Positions 1 to 10,791 of a stretch of DNA of 64,000 nt are shown piece by piece. Position numbers and translations under genes: made by a program. The notes beneath the pieces are model-generated. The model made no database searches, was not told where the DNA came from, and saw nothing but the letters and a program-made list of their open reading frames with translations. The DNA is from Tetramitus jugosus (lineage: Eukaryota; Heterolobosea; Eutetramitea; Acrasida; Vahlkampfiidae), in NCBI GenBank assembly GCA_937625935.1, contig OW569347.1:186001-250000 (forward strand), in the 5' to 3' direction. Positions within the stretch are counted from its first letter, which is position 1. Each line of letters opens with the position of its first letter.

Positions 1-1659
1 ACTATCAAATATTCCACCTCCACTATTTCCATTGTGAATGAGCACACTCGATTGAAGCAATACAGGAACAGTGTTGTGTCGAACAATTTTTGAGAGAACA
101 CCCTTAGTTATTGTTGATGTTCTTATGGACGTTCCGACTGTCATTGGATGATACAGTGGATATCCTATGCCATACACTGTTTGACCTTGTTTCATGGGTT
201 GCGTTGCATTGAGAGATACAAAGTGCTTGGGACGAACGCTAGTATCATTGAGCTGAATAACAGCAACATCAAACGGTCCAGTTTTGTTAGTAAATTTGAG
301 AGACGCCGAATAGAATCGATTGTTTCTGTTCAAATTACTTGTATCCTCATCGAATTGCACCGTAATACTCACATCTGTCTTCAGGGCTGTCTTGTCACTG
401 TTCAAAAATGGAGCAAACAGGTGAGCATTTGTCAATATGAATCCCTGTTGACTAATCACAATTCCAGATGACCAAGAATTTGCAATATTGATCAGCACTA
501 CCGATTTCTTCGCATTGTCCATAGAGGGAGATAGTGATTCAAATGGTGAATTACTCGCAAAGCATTGCAATGGTTCAACAATGGGCACGTTCTTTACCAC
601 CTTTTCATTACTAGTTTTGGCAACATCCAATCGTATAACATTATCTACCTCTCTGTATATTGCATTCAGAGTAATCACCAGATTAAAGTCAATGTTGCTG
701 CTCTTGGAACGAATCGGTATCGTACATATGCCTATACAACTGGAATCGGACTTGTAAAACACGCCTCCTCCCTCGGATCCAGGCAACATTCTCGCATCTG
801 TCAAGAAGGCTAAGCATTGATACTTTGAATCACAAATAACATTACTAACGATACCCTTGGAAACCGAATTGGAGAAGCAATCAGGACTAAGTAGCCCAAA
901 CGGCGAAGACACCACATAAACGCTCTTCATCTGCTGAATGACACTCGATGTTCGAAATTCGCCCTGTACACACTGAATCCTGCGCCTATGCTTCTCCGAT
1001 TTAATATCACTCTTTAACAGTTTTAGTACAGCGAAAGAACTAGGAATTAATGATGGTGACGATGTATCAGCAGTAGTGCTACTGTTCCACCCCAGACAAA
1101 AATCATCACAATTCTGATTCAACAACTGATAAATATACTTGTCTGCATTCACATTGTTGACCATATCCAAGAAATGCACGGGAAAGCACGTTTGGGAGAC
1201 ACCATGAATCATCACTGAGAGAGACACAAAGGGAACAAGCTCTTGTTGTTGCTGTTGTGCATCAAACACATGAAACGAGCTACTTTGATGTCGCACCTTT
1301 CTCATAAATGGTTGAATGACACTGGAGCTCGTGAGCATGTAAAAGCTCTTGTCAGTCTCTTGAAAGACGATGCCAGATGCGGAGAAGGTGGACTTGCCGC
1401 AGCCATCAGTTTCATAGAATGGTGCGTTTTTAATCTTGAGTTCTTTGGGATCCTGTGTGGATTCAATTGAAACGCCAAGAATGAAAGATGTGAGTGTTAG
1501 CTTGCATGTGTGAGTGAATCAAGGAGATCAAGAAATCACAACACATACAGGTCCCTCTACAATTATGAGAACGACGGATGACGTAAGCTTATTGTTGTTG
1601 CTTCCATTGGCAAGTGTTATGGTCGCGCTGGTGGTCTCATTGATGTGGGCTGATACCAT
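1..1659 (-). CDS. DEG15: Peroxisomal processing protease DEG15/TYSND1, 3' end outside window
   Basis: This is a trypsin-like serine protease of the TYSND1/DEG15 family, which trims peroxisomal leader peptides and matrix enzymes. I assembled it as exon 1 (1659-1549, ATG at 1659), a 96-nt intron (1548-1453, GTATGT...ACAG) and exon 2 (1452 to the window edge), giving 521 residues without a stop. The catalytic triad is visible: His381 in ILTNAH, Asp432 in FDVAVIQL and Ser514 in GNSGGG. Between the N-terminus and the protease core lie SSPFGLLSPD and LTDARMLPGSEGGG, which match the distinctive non-catalytic N-terminal half of TYSND1 from my knowledge of that family. The C-terminus, and so any PTS1, lies beyond position 1. 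It is divergent from the Ariadne ligase gene. The family call is firm; the exon 1 join is inferred from frame and splice consensus. Confidence 0.9.
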
Positions 1660-1902
1660 TTTGCATCTTTTTTGTCCAATGTTTCTCCGCAAGTTCATTA
1701 GCTTTCAACTTAAAAATAGACCAGCATTACAAGACAAACCCTTGGGCGGAACTTGAAAGCATCAAGCTTGCGATTCAAAGACAGTCAAACAAATCAAGTT
1801 TGAAGAAAAAAAAAACACAAAACAACAACCAACAACAGGGCTCAAAGCAGCACACAAAACAATATCAACAACAACAACCTTATAAATCAAACAACAATAA
1901 TC

Positions 1903-3602
1903 ATGTCCACATCTCCAGTAGATTCCAACTATGACGAAGACGATGTATATATAGGTGATGAAGAAGACATTGATTTGAATGACGATGACTTGAATGATGA
2001 AGACTTGGAAATGGGAGACGACGACGACGACGATGAAGATGATGAAGAAGAAGAGGACTTTGAGTTTGTGATTGATGATGAAGAAGATGGTAACTCGTGG
2101 GCCATTGATCAATCCAACAATGCACCCACCAAGGAAAAGAATTTTGTTTCGTTGAACGCGGAAGATTTAATAAATCAACAACAAGAACAGGTGATTCATG
2201 TGCATGAGGTGTTGGGTGTGCCATTGGGTATTTCAGGTAGTTTGCTCAGAGCTTATCAATGGAATAAGGAACAGTATGTTGTTTTTTGGTCATTTATTTT
2301 TTTTTGATGTTGTTGTGATGATTGATCATGTAAGCTTACGCCTCGCACTTGCACAAATTTTTTTTGTGATTTTACAAAATATGCAGGCTGTTTTTGGACT
2401 TTTTTGAGAACAAGGATCGCGTGTGTAAAAAAGCAAAGGTTAGCTTAGACGACTATGTGTATCATACAGGTGATCCAAATGATGAAATGACATGTGCAGT
2501 GTGTTATGATGACTTTTCTGGTGATCAGATGCTTGCTCTCTCATGTAAACACTTTTTGTGTAAGGCCTGTTGGAAGGATTACTTGGAAGTGGCAGTCAAG
2601 GATGGACCAAGTTGCCTCCACACGAAATGTCCCTATCCAAAGTGTGGTATCGTTGTAGAAGAAACATTGGTCAAAGAACTCGTGTCACCACAGACTTACA
2701 AGGCCTATTCCAAGTATGTTGCGCGAAGTTTTGTCGATGACAATCCAAGAATTAAGTGGTGTCCCGCACCGGATTGTGGAAAGGCAGTGTTTTGTCCGGA
2801 AAGTGTTACAGATGGTGTCCAGTGCTCCTGTGGTGCCAAATTCTGTTTCAAGTGCAACAGAGAGTCTCATATACCTGCAACCTGTGATCAAGTCACTGCA
2901 TGGCAAAAGAAGGAGAAGGATGAGTCAGAGACGGCTACATGGCTCTCTGCAAACACCAAGGACTGTCCAAAATGCATCCGATCCATCGAAAAGAATGGTG
3001 GTTGTAATCATATGACTTGTTCCTTGTGCAAGTTTGAGTTCTGTTGGGTGTGCATGGATCCATGGACCGATCACTCCTCTGACACTGGTGGCTATTACAA
3101 GTGTAACAAGTACAAGCCAGAGGAGTTGGAGATGAAGACTGGTCATCAAGACAGAGAATCCGCGAGAGCAGCCCTCGAGAAATATATGCATTATTACACA
3201 AGATATGCCAATCACGACAAATCTCAAAGATTTGAAAAGCAGTTAAGAGAGAAGTGTGAGCAAAAGATGAAGGAGTTGACACAAATCAACAAGTATTCAT
3301 CCTGGGTCGATGTAGAATACATTCAAAAAGCAGTGAGCATTCTGATTGAGTGCAGAGGATCTCTCAAGTTTACATATGTTTATGGATATTACTTAGATGA
3401 AGGAAGAGAGAAGCAACTGTTTGAGTATTTGCAGGAAGATCTTGAGCGAGTCACTGAAAAGCTAAGTGAGATACTAGAGAACACACCTGTTGAGAATTTC
3501 AATCGTGACGAAATTATAAGTACTTCTAGAAGTGCAGAGAAGCGTCTCGAGCATCTGCTCAACGATTCAAAGGCTGGTCTGACACGGGACGCAGCCATGT
3601 AA
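1903..3602 (+). CDS. Ariadne-type RBR E3 ubiquitin ligase (ARIH1-like)
   Basis: RING-between-RING ubiquitin ligase that takes ubiquitin from an E2 onto its own RING2 cysteine and then to the substrate. Exon 1 is 1903-2273, the intron 2274-2386 (GTATGT...GCAG) and exon 2 2387-3602, joining in frame to 528 aa. Residues about 5-65 are an Asp/Glu-rich N-terminus, followed by a UBA-like segment. RING1 begins near Cys160 (CAVCYDDF), the IBR covers about 231-291, and RING2 begins at Cys317 (CPKC). The catalytic cysteine should be Cys330 in GGCNHM, the position used in ARIH1. The C-terminal Ariadne helical domain (YMHYYTRY, CRGSLKFTYVYGYYL) is complete. Length is close to human ARIH1 (557 aa), with the acidic N-terminus typical of the family. 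Confidence 0.95.
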
Positions 3603-3679
3603 AAAACAACAAATAAAACAAAAAGCTTAAATTTCTCCGAACTGTAGATTTCAGGTTTCATTCGCGAAGCAAACAGATA

Positions 3680-4525
3680 ATGACGAGCCACAGAGTGACC
3701 TCGCGAGAGGTGAACGAGCTAGTTTCAACAAATATTCAACAGAAAATCATTGTTCGGGAGTCAAAGATAAGGAGAGTTACTGAAGAACCTCATCTCGGCC
3801 CGGATGAGTTCTCTTCGCTCCTTGTCCAACATGAAAAGGACGCGTTGAACCAATACTGCGCCTTCAAAAGTGCTGTTACACTTCTGGGAGAGCATTTTAG
3901 CGATATGAAGAAGGAGCTGGATGACCGATTCAAGGACTCTCACAACAAATTCGAAGTATTTAGGACTGGTTATCTGAGAAACTTGAGCAAGTTAGAGAAG
4001 AGACTAAGTGAGTGTGATTCGTCCATTGAGAGTATGCGAAAAACCATTAAAGAAATAGATTACATCCCCCAAGATATTGACAATCTTTCGAAAAGAATCA
4101 TATCCTGCATTGACAACATTGACATATTAAGCGGTAAATTCTCAGGTCTAGAGACCAAGTGGGAAGAACAGTTGAAGAGCATAGAGGACAACATACGCAT
4201 TATTCATAGTACTTTAGAGAGGTCACCACTATCAATTAACGAATCAACTGACATGGAAGATGAGAATCAAATGGAAGACATTAAGAATAGCATCAAAAGG
4301 AGCGAGAAGTTGGCAGAGAAGGAGAAAGAGCAAAACAGAGCTCAGTTTATGCATATTAGTGATCGCCTATCACAACTCTCAATTATAATCGCCAATGAAA
4401 AGATGGCCAGCAGAACATGGATACGTACGCTGTATTTGATGTTCATCAGTGTATTCATAGTTGTTCTGATTATGGTTTTGTTTAACTTTCCAGCACATCA
4501 AGGCAACTTTGATCCACCACATTGA
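3680..4525 (+). CDS. Tail-anchored coiled-coil protein, unknown function
   Basis: A 281-aa protein I do not recognise. Heptad-rich helices cover roughly residues 65-240 (for example LSKLEKRLSECDSSIESM and LETKWEEQLKSIEDNI). One hydrophobic segment lies at about 249-270 (TLYLMFISVFIVVLIMVLF), followed by only about 11 residues ending DPPH. The layout is cytosolic coiled coil, single C-terminal membrane anchor and short lumenal tail. That fits a tail-anchored adaptor or SNARE-like protein, or a KASH-like nuclear-envelope protein; nothing in the sequence decides between them. It starts 77 bp after the Ariadne stop on the same strand, with an ATG at 3680. Confidence 0.75.
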   Translation: MTSHRVTSREVNELVSTNIQQKIIVRESKIRRVTEEPHLGPDEFSSLLVQHEKDALNQYCAFKSAVTLLGEHFSDMKKELDDRFKDSHNKFEVFRTGYLRNLSKLEKRLSECDSSIESMRKTIKEIDYIPQDIDNLSKRIISCIDNIDILSGKFSGLETKWEEQLKSIEDNIRIIHSTLERSPLSINESTDMEDENQMEDIKNSIKRSEKLAEKEKEQNRAQFMHISDRLSQLSIIIANEKMASRTWIRTLYLMFISVFIVVLIMVLFNFPAHQGNFDPPH

Positions 4526-4561
4526 TTGTCCTGTACACATTGGTGCATAAAGCTCTATGAT

Positions 4562-7500
4562 TTACAAGGAGAAATCTATGTCATCAACATTACTATTCGT
4601 CGTCTGACAACTTTCAGGAAACGGAAATTGATCCGTAATGGAGAATGTAACTGTATCGTCATTTGTATTGACGCGTGGAACTTCCTTGTCCTCCTTCACC
4701 CAGGAAAATAGTCGCATGCACATGTGAGCCAAAGCGATCGATCTTTGTCGGGCAACAACAATTTTGTGGTTCTTATTGATAACGGCAGGCTCACTGTCAC
4801 ACTCAGAACTCTGTCCATCCAACTCCTCTTCACTACTTGAATCATCATCATCATCATCTGATCCAGAACTAGCACTGTCTTCAAAGAACTTGGAGTAGTG
4901 TGTTTTGGAGCTTTGCCTCGTTTTTCTACTAATCTTAGTCTTCATGCGGGAGTTCTGGAATATACTGTCGTCTTCTTCTTCACTTGATGAATTCGTTGAT
5001 ATGATGCGTGTCGTAGTTCTCCTGTAGCGATTTGTTTTGTGCGGACCTGGGTTCGAACAGTTCATACACACAAAACCAGATTCATATAAAATCGTTTCGG
5101 CTCGTGCCGGGTCATTGCTCTCTTGACAGATGCAATTCAGACACACTGTCCTTTTACATTGATCGCACATTAATCTCGGCTGTGAGTATGAGGAACATCC
5201 AAGACAACCAACAGTTTTGAGAGTGCTGAGGAGATGCTCTCCAATATACACTGTATGAAAAGGATTTTTGACCGTCGATCTCCGTCCAACAAATAAATTA
5301 GTGTTCAATTTTTTGCCTCTTGCAGATCTCTTCTGGAATATATTGGGGAAGGTATTCCTGACTTTCTCAGGTGCTTCTCTCTTTTGAAATTGAAGAATTT
5401 TGGTTTTGAATTGGATAGTTTTTGTTCCATCCTTCGAGGTTGTTATACTGTTTGGTTTTCGTGCGCGTGGAGGTTGTGCTTTCCTAGTACCCTGTCGTGC
5501 AGAGGAGGGGACAGCTGAGACAGTAGATATGAGTGATTGTTTTGATTGAGCATTACTGCTGGTACCACTACCGTTGCTGTTGCTGCTTCTGTTATTACGA
5601 GTAACTTTGCGACTGCTACGAGGTGGTTGCTTATTGTTGCTAGAGGCAGAAAGGTTTGTTGACAATTGCTTAATAGTTCGCGGTTGCGCAGGAGCATTTG
5701 GTTTGGTCTCCGTCTTTATCGTTTCATTCTCTCGGTGAGCACTAAATAGTAGTGTGCGTACATGCGACAATAAACTCGTAGTGTTGCTCGACTGATCGTT
5801 GCTATGAAGTGAAATCGCTTGGTGCATTGTCAATAGTGCGCTTCGCTTTTGATTCAATGACGATTTTGTCAAAATATTCGACAGCAGTGTCGTCCATATA
5901 TTGCTATCAGAAATGTTCAATGCGGAAATGAACAACTTATTGTCTATTCTCTCACATTTCTTGACACTCATGTTTAAACGGTGACTAAAGTAGATGGTCA
6001 ACAGAACAGATTGAATATAAATAGGATTGTCTTGCAGTTTCTGAGAGTCTGTAAAGTGAGACAGAAACACGTTCCAATGATAAATGTTCTTGCTCAAGTA
6101 TGGCTTGGATGGATCATCGTTTGTAAACATTGTTGTTAACCTCTAATAAATGCATCATGGTAAAATCATTAGTAAGTTCAACTCATTTCATCAAATCATC
6201 ATCAATAATCACAATTTCAAAAAATACGACTTCATACCTCTGTCAACGGTTCAAATGTCGCAGTCAATTCACATAGTTTCTTCGTTTCTTCCCTGTGCTG
6301 CTGCACAAACATGGTCATCAACCGCATGAACAACGTAGTTCGATAGGCAAGTGGTGATGATTGCTCCGATTTGATACATGTTAAAATGGATCGTATCATA
6401 ACATAAGGACTCGTATACTGTGATATGACTTGTGAAATGGCCTCACTCACTCGTTTCTTGTGCGGTCCACTGTACTCCAACAGTGTACAGAACCCTGAGA
6501 CAATCTCTTGTCTGGCAGACGACGGAGAACACATGGCCCAAAAATCAACAATATCAATCAATAGATGCTTGTGTGCATTCACAAGGTTCATCCGCTGCAA
6601 AATGCTCAACAATCGCCCCGCCAAGTTCAAACTACTCAGTCCATGATCCGAATGGATCGATATGGCCAACGAGAATAGAGAATAACGTTCCTTGTGAGTC
6701 GAATCCACCTCCTGATTCAACATTTGAGTCAATTGCGACGATAGAATCACACCTTGTTTTTTTTCCTTTGTTCGCATCAACATGCTAGTAGCATCATTGA
6801 CATGAGCATCGTTTATCCATCCTTCCACAAGCATGATCAACTGGACAAACACTTTGCGAATCAATGATTTGTCCATGGTTTCATTAGGCAGAAAATAGCG
6901 ATGAATAGAGTACATGACCAACATCAAGTGCTCCTCTCTCGTGTACTCTTCGTCCATGTATTGGATCACTGAGGGAAATTTTTTCCGAAGTAACAGTTGA
7001 TCATTGAGATTGATGAGTGCAGTACACAGTGGTTCCAGATATGCAATATTTGCATTTTCTATTGTTGTTGTTGTTGTAACATCGCCTCCATTCTCTGTTG
7101 TTGTTGCTGCTGCGATGGAATTCATTGTAGTTGCAATCGTATCTACAGTAGTGTCAACCATGGTGGTTGAATCATCATCATTATTCATATTGTTAGTATT
7201 AGTGATGTTGTTTTGAGTGGTGGTACTTCTTCTTGCTCTCTTCAACATTTGACTTCTCGTATTTTTCACATGATCCTCATTGTTCATGTCTACTGTGCTT
7301 CGCTTTCTTTTTCTTCTCATGTTTTGTTGTTGTTGTTGCTGTTGTTGTTGAGTGACAATTGCATCAGTTGTTGTTGTTGTTGTTGTGGTAGTTGATCCTT
7401 CATGACTTGCTAATATTGTTGTTATTGCTGTTGTTGTTGTTGTTGTTGTTGTTGGTTCATCAGTTGTTGTTGATGAGAATGATGAGGATGATGTTGTGTT

Positions 7501-7602
7501 AGGGAGATCAGAATCATCACCTCTGGTTCGTTTTCGTCTTCGTCGCATGGTTGTGGCTTCTGTGAGGGCAGCAGTCGCAGTGTGGGACCTCCTTGTTGTC
7601 AT
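4562..7602 (-). CDS. Large protein with a Cys-rich zinc finger, unknown function
   Basis: Two open frames join through a 95-nt intron: exon 1 7602-6238, intron 6237-6143 (GTATGA...TTAG), exon 2 6142-4562, giving 981 aa. The first ATG is at 7602; the frame is open a little further upstream but lacks an ATG. Residues 1-180 are Thr/Gln/Asn-rich with basic nuclear-localisation-like clusters (RRRRKR, RRKRKR). About 190-575 is a helical region spanning the splice junction, resembling an armadillo/HEAT-type fold by eye. A basic Ser-rich linker precedes a zinc finger at about 768-817 with spacing C-x2-C-x9-C-x2-C-x4-C-x2-C...C-x2-C. The tail is acidic and serine-rich, suggesting CK2 sites. It is probably nuclear. 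I found no family match. Confidence 0.75.
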
Positions 7603-7771
7603 GGTATGTTTTTTGTATTGTGGTGCGTGTTTCTTGTTGTTGATCACACGATCGTTGTGAATTTTGTGTTTTTTTGGTTCAGCTTCTTCCTCCTACTTGG
7701 CTTGGGACCGTTTTTGTCGCTACAGTAGTAACTGGCAATTGGTGTTATGGTGATGATGATGGATGGCATGT

Positions 7772-10021
7772 TCAACAATCAACTTTATTGGTTTTGTTAT
7801 TGTATTCGTGTCCAATGCCAGCTGCGATGAAGAGAAGCTCTTCAAGTTTAATTGTGAGCAAGTGGAGATCGCTCGGTTCAAATTCATGGAATGCCATCAT
7901 TGTCTCAGCGAGGAATGAATACTGGATGTGAAATTGGTCTTGGTTCGTATTCTGTCGATGTGGTATCTCAGATAGTGCGAACTCATCAAGCTTCTTCCGC
8001 TTGTTCAGAGCATCATAACGAATATATCGCTGTGAGTAGTAGTGCAGAAGTTTCTCGTCCGATTTACTCTCGCTCCGCAACTCAGTGAACTCGGGATCAT
8101 TCTTGATTTTCTCAATCAGCAATGAATAGGGATTCTTTCGCGATGGTCCATCCTTTGAAATCAGGTCCTTGATGCTTGTAATGTAGTCAACCATCGTCGA
8201 TGCTACATTGTGGGGAGCTTGGTAATTGGATTGCAAATGGTTGTCCTCTCCCTTCATATATTTGTTAAATGTTCCTAAACTCATAATATCTAACAAATCA
8301 AACGTTGTGAGTGAACGGTTTTGGAAAAGGGAAGGGCTGTGCAGGAGTTGGAACTTTTCCATCAGAGGACCCAACAATTCCTCGTGCTTCTCATTGGATC
8401 GCATAATTATGCCCAATACCATGAGTGTCCACACCTTGTCTGTTAGCGCTTCATTCTCACACAGACCAAATCGAAGTTTTAGAGCGATAATCATATACGC
8501 GGAAATTTGAATCTCTGGGGGTATTTGTCGCAGTTTTCCTGTTTGCTCGCTCCTCTCCTCTTTACTGAACCAAAAGTCCATGGTAGCAGAACGCATATTG
8601 GGTCCTTCTTCAACCCCTATATTGTGATATAGCTTGATTAGATTGGAGGTATATCGAACAATATCGGCCTTCAACGGATCACTGTTCGATAGATACAAGC
8701 ACTCAGTGCACATTCGATGTATGTAGGACTCACAATGCACTCGTGGAATAGAAATACTGAGTCCTGATTCGTACATGTATGCGAGCTTCTTCCATAACAC
8801 CTTTGGAGATGGAATAGTGGCATCTCTGAACATTTTAATGTACGAGTACTGCGTGACAAATGGTCTATGCATGTTATGAAAAACGATGCTGGGCCTAAAG
8901 TACAGCGTATTGGCAGCCAGTTTTCTCCAAGCAGAGTCTTTCATCAATCTTCCACACACATTCCGGTAAGGAAAAGACCCTTCTTGTGCCCATCTTCTAA
9001 TTTCATTCAACATGATTGGTTCTCTTGCTTTTAGACAAGCAAGATAGCAAAAGAGTATAGTATCGGCAGGTGTAGGCAAACTGGACCACATAAAATTGTT
9101 CTCATAATCTCCCTCATCAATAATCAGATAGGAGCGATAGAGCAATTGCATGTATGATAGAGCGTTATCAGCTTTGGGCACTTGGACTTTACCTGTTGCA
9201 ATATCCAACATGATATCACTACTCTTCTTGATCAATAGTTGTTGAATACTCATATCATCGGACACAACACCTCCACTCGTAATATTCATTGACACCAGTT
9301 CCTTCTCGACATCCAAATGAGCCACACGATATCCAGTAGGCAAATCCATCATTTCACCTCGATTGACTGCATCATTGATCAACATGCCTTCTCTCTGTGC
9401 CTTTTGTCTCTCTTTTCGACCGGCCATTCTCTTCTTGTACGTATCAGCCACTTGTTGCTCAAGATGCTGTGCCTCAAACGCCATATCGGCCCTTGACAAC
9501 ACTTCGTGCGCACTCGATTTTCTCTGCCGATAGAATTCGACCACATCTTCCACTGCAAAACGTCTCTCGATCCGAATTGCATCCAAATATCGGAACCACA
9601 CTTGTCCGCCACAGTGCTTAATCAAGGGCGAAAATCCACGTTGTTCCACCAAATAATCCAACTGATGCATCAAAATCCTCTGGTAACAATCGAGAAAGCA
9701 CTGAATCGGATGCGGCAAGTGTTCTGGTGCTTCATTCGTCAATGAAGCGTCAATGTACTCTGGTACGCCTCCATTGTCTGTCGGTTCACTCATTGGAGTG
9801 TGCTGAGACGATGTTGGTTGTGAAGTTTGACTCGATCTCACATTTTGAATCGAAGAAATTCTGTTTCCCAGTGTTCTTGCAGATGATTCATTGATGAGAC
9901 CATCGTGTTCTTCGTATTCATGATACCGAGGCACTTCGAAGCCACAAAAGGAGCAGTGAGAAGCATCGGAGCGAATAATGGACTGACATGAGGAGCAACG
10001 CACATATCTGACATCACTCAT
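7772..10021 (-). CDS. TAF1B: RNA polymerase I initiation factor TAF1B/Rrn7-like
   Basis: This 749-aa protein starts with a small zinc ribbon (Cys9, Cys12, Cys23, Cys26) and then a helical segment, FLDCYQRILMHQ...WFRYLDAIR, that aligns by eye with the N-terminal cyclin-like region of TAF1B/Rrn7. The second cyclin-like part contains PADTILFCYLACLKAREPI and LNEIRRWAQEGSFPYR, a stretch conserved in this family. TAF1B/Rrn7 is the TFIIB-like subunit of SL1/core factor and loads Pol I at rRNA promoters. Length is within the family range (human 588, yeast Rrn7 514), with extra C-terminal sequence. A plain TFIIB or BRF1 is unlikely because the canonical cyclin repeats are absent. No introns. The call rests on remembered family features. 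Confidence 0.72.
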   Translation of the reverse strand: MSDVRYVRCSSCQSIIRSDASHCSFCGFEVPRYHEYEEHDGLINESSARTLGNRISSIQNVRSSQTSQPTSSQHTPMSEPTDNGGVPEYIDASLTNEAPEHLPHPIQCFLDCYQRILMHQLDYLVEQRGFSPLIKHCGGQVWFRYLDAIRIERRFAVEDVVEFYRQRKSSAHEVLSRADMAFEAQHLEQQVADTYKKRMAGRKERQKAQREGMLINDAVNRGEMMDLPTGYRVAHLDVEKELVSMNITSGGVVSDDMSIQQLLIKKSSDIMLDIATGKVQVPKADNALSYMQLLYRSYLIIDEGDYENNFMWSSLPTPADTILFCYLACLKAREPIMLNEIRRWAQEGSFPYRNVCGRLMKDSAWRKLAANTLYFRPSIVFHNMHRPFVTQYSYIKMFRDATIPSPKVLWKKLAYMYESGLSISIPRVHCESYIHRMCTECLYLSNSDPLKADIVRYTSNLIKLYHNIGVEEGPNMRSATMDFWFSKEERSEQTGKLRQIPPEIQISAYMIIALKLRFGLCENEALTDKVWTLMVLGIIMRSNEKHEELLGPLMEKFQLLHSPSLFQNRSLTTFDLLDIMSLGTFNKYMKGEDNHLQSNYQAPHNVASTMVDYITSIKDLISKDGPSRKNPYSLLIEKIKNDPEFTELRSESKSDEKLLHYYSQRYIRYDALNKRKKLDEFALSEIPHRQNTNQDQFHIQYSFLAETMMAFHEFEPSDLHLLTIKLEELLFIAAGIGHEYNNKTNKVDC

Positions 10022-10164
10022 CTTTTAAGTTGTGTGGTGCAATGCAATCAAATTTTATGTTGTCTCTTTTTTGAATTCAAATTTTGGTGTTCAGCGATTC
10101 GATTGAATGTTGATCGGATTTTTGGTTGGAGGCGGAAAAATTTACAGTCGGCGGTTGTTGTATT

Positions 10165-10726
10165 CTAGTATTGTTTCTGTTTCAGAATGAAGATGCGATA
10201 AAAGTTGACTAGCTCTATGCACAAAGGGATGACACAACAAACAGTCCAAACAATCCACAATCTCTGATAGTGCCATATGTGAATGAGAAACAGGCAGCAC
10301 GAAACACCACCTGTGAAATTGAAAATGATGCTGGTCACTGATATGTTGTGGTTAAAGAAGGAACATCCCCCGATGTGACCAATCATCTGCACACCAAGTG
10401 ATATCAGAGAAAGAACACAAACTGCGATAATTCTTTCGTTATTGTTGATTTAGCATTGTATACTTTTCAAAGACAACACTCTATGGCTCATGTCGAAGTG
10501 TAACTTACTCTGAATTGGCTCCCTTCTCGTGTTCACTGTATGATTTCAAAGGTTTGTTCCAAGAGTAATTTGCTGTTTGATTATTCATTTCGTACCGATA
10601 GCTCAGGGTCTTCTCAATGTTTATCTCTTTGTGAAACAATATCAGAATCAATGAAAATATGAACCCGAGAGTGATCAAGAAACGAACTGGAGGTATAAGC
10701 GAACTGAAAAGGTTGTTAGATGACAT
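10165..10726 (-). CDS. TMEM107: TMEM107-like ciliary transition-zone membrane protein
   Basis: Two small frames join through a 76-nt intron: exon 1 10726-10509, intron 10508-10433 (GTAAGT...AAAG), exon 2 10432-10165, giving 161 aa. Four hydrophobic segments are visible, at about 13-31 (VRFLITLGFIFSLILILF), then IIAVCVLSLISLGVQMIG, the SIIFNFTGGVSCCLFLI region and LWIVWTVCCVIPLCIELV. The first segment followed by HKEINIEKTLSY mirrors the start of human TMEM107 (140 aa, four TM), and the end (ELVNFYRIFILKQKQY) mirrors its basic C-terminus. TMEM107 belongs to the MKS module that gates ciliary membrane composition. Its presence fits an organism able to build flagella. The acceptor is a non-pyrimidine AAAG chosen because it alone keeps frame and homology. 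Confidence 0.78.
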
Positions 10727-10791
10727 TATTGCTATGCTTCTTGATCTTTAGGTTTGCGCAGAAATTTTATTCACGTGTTTTGGTAGAAGAG

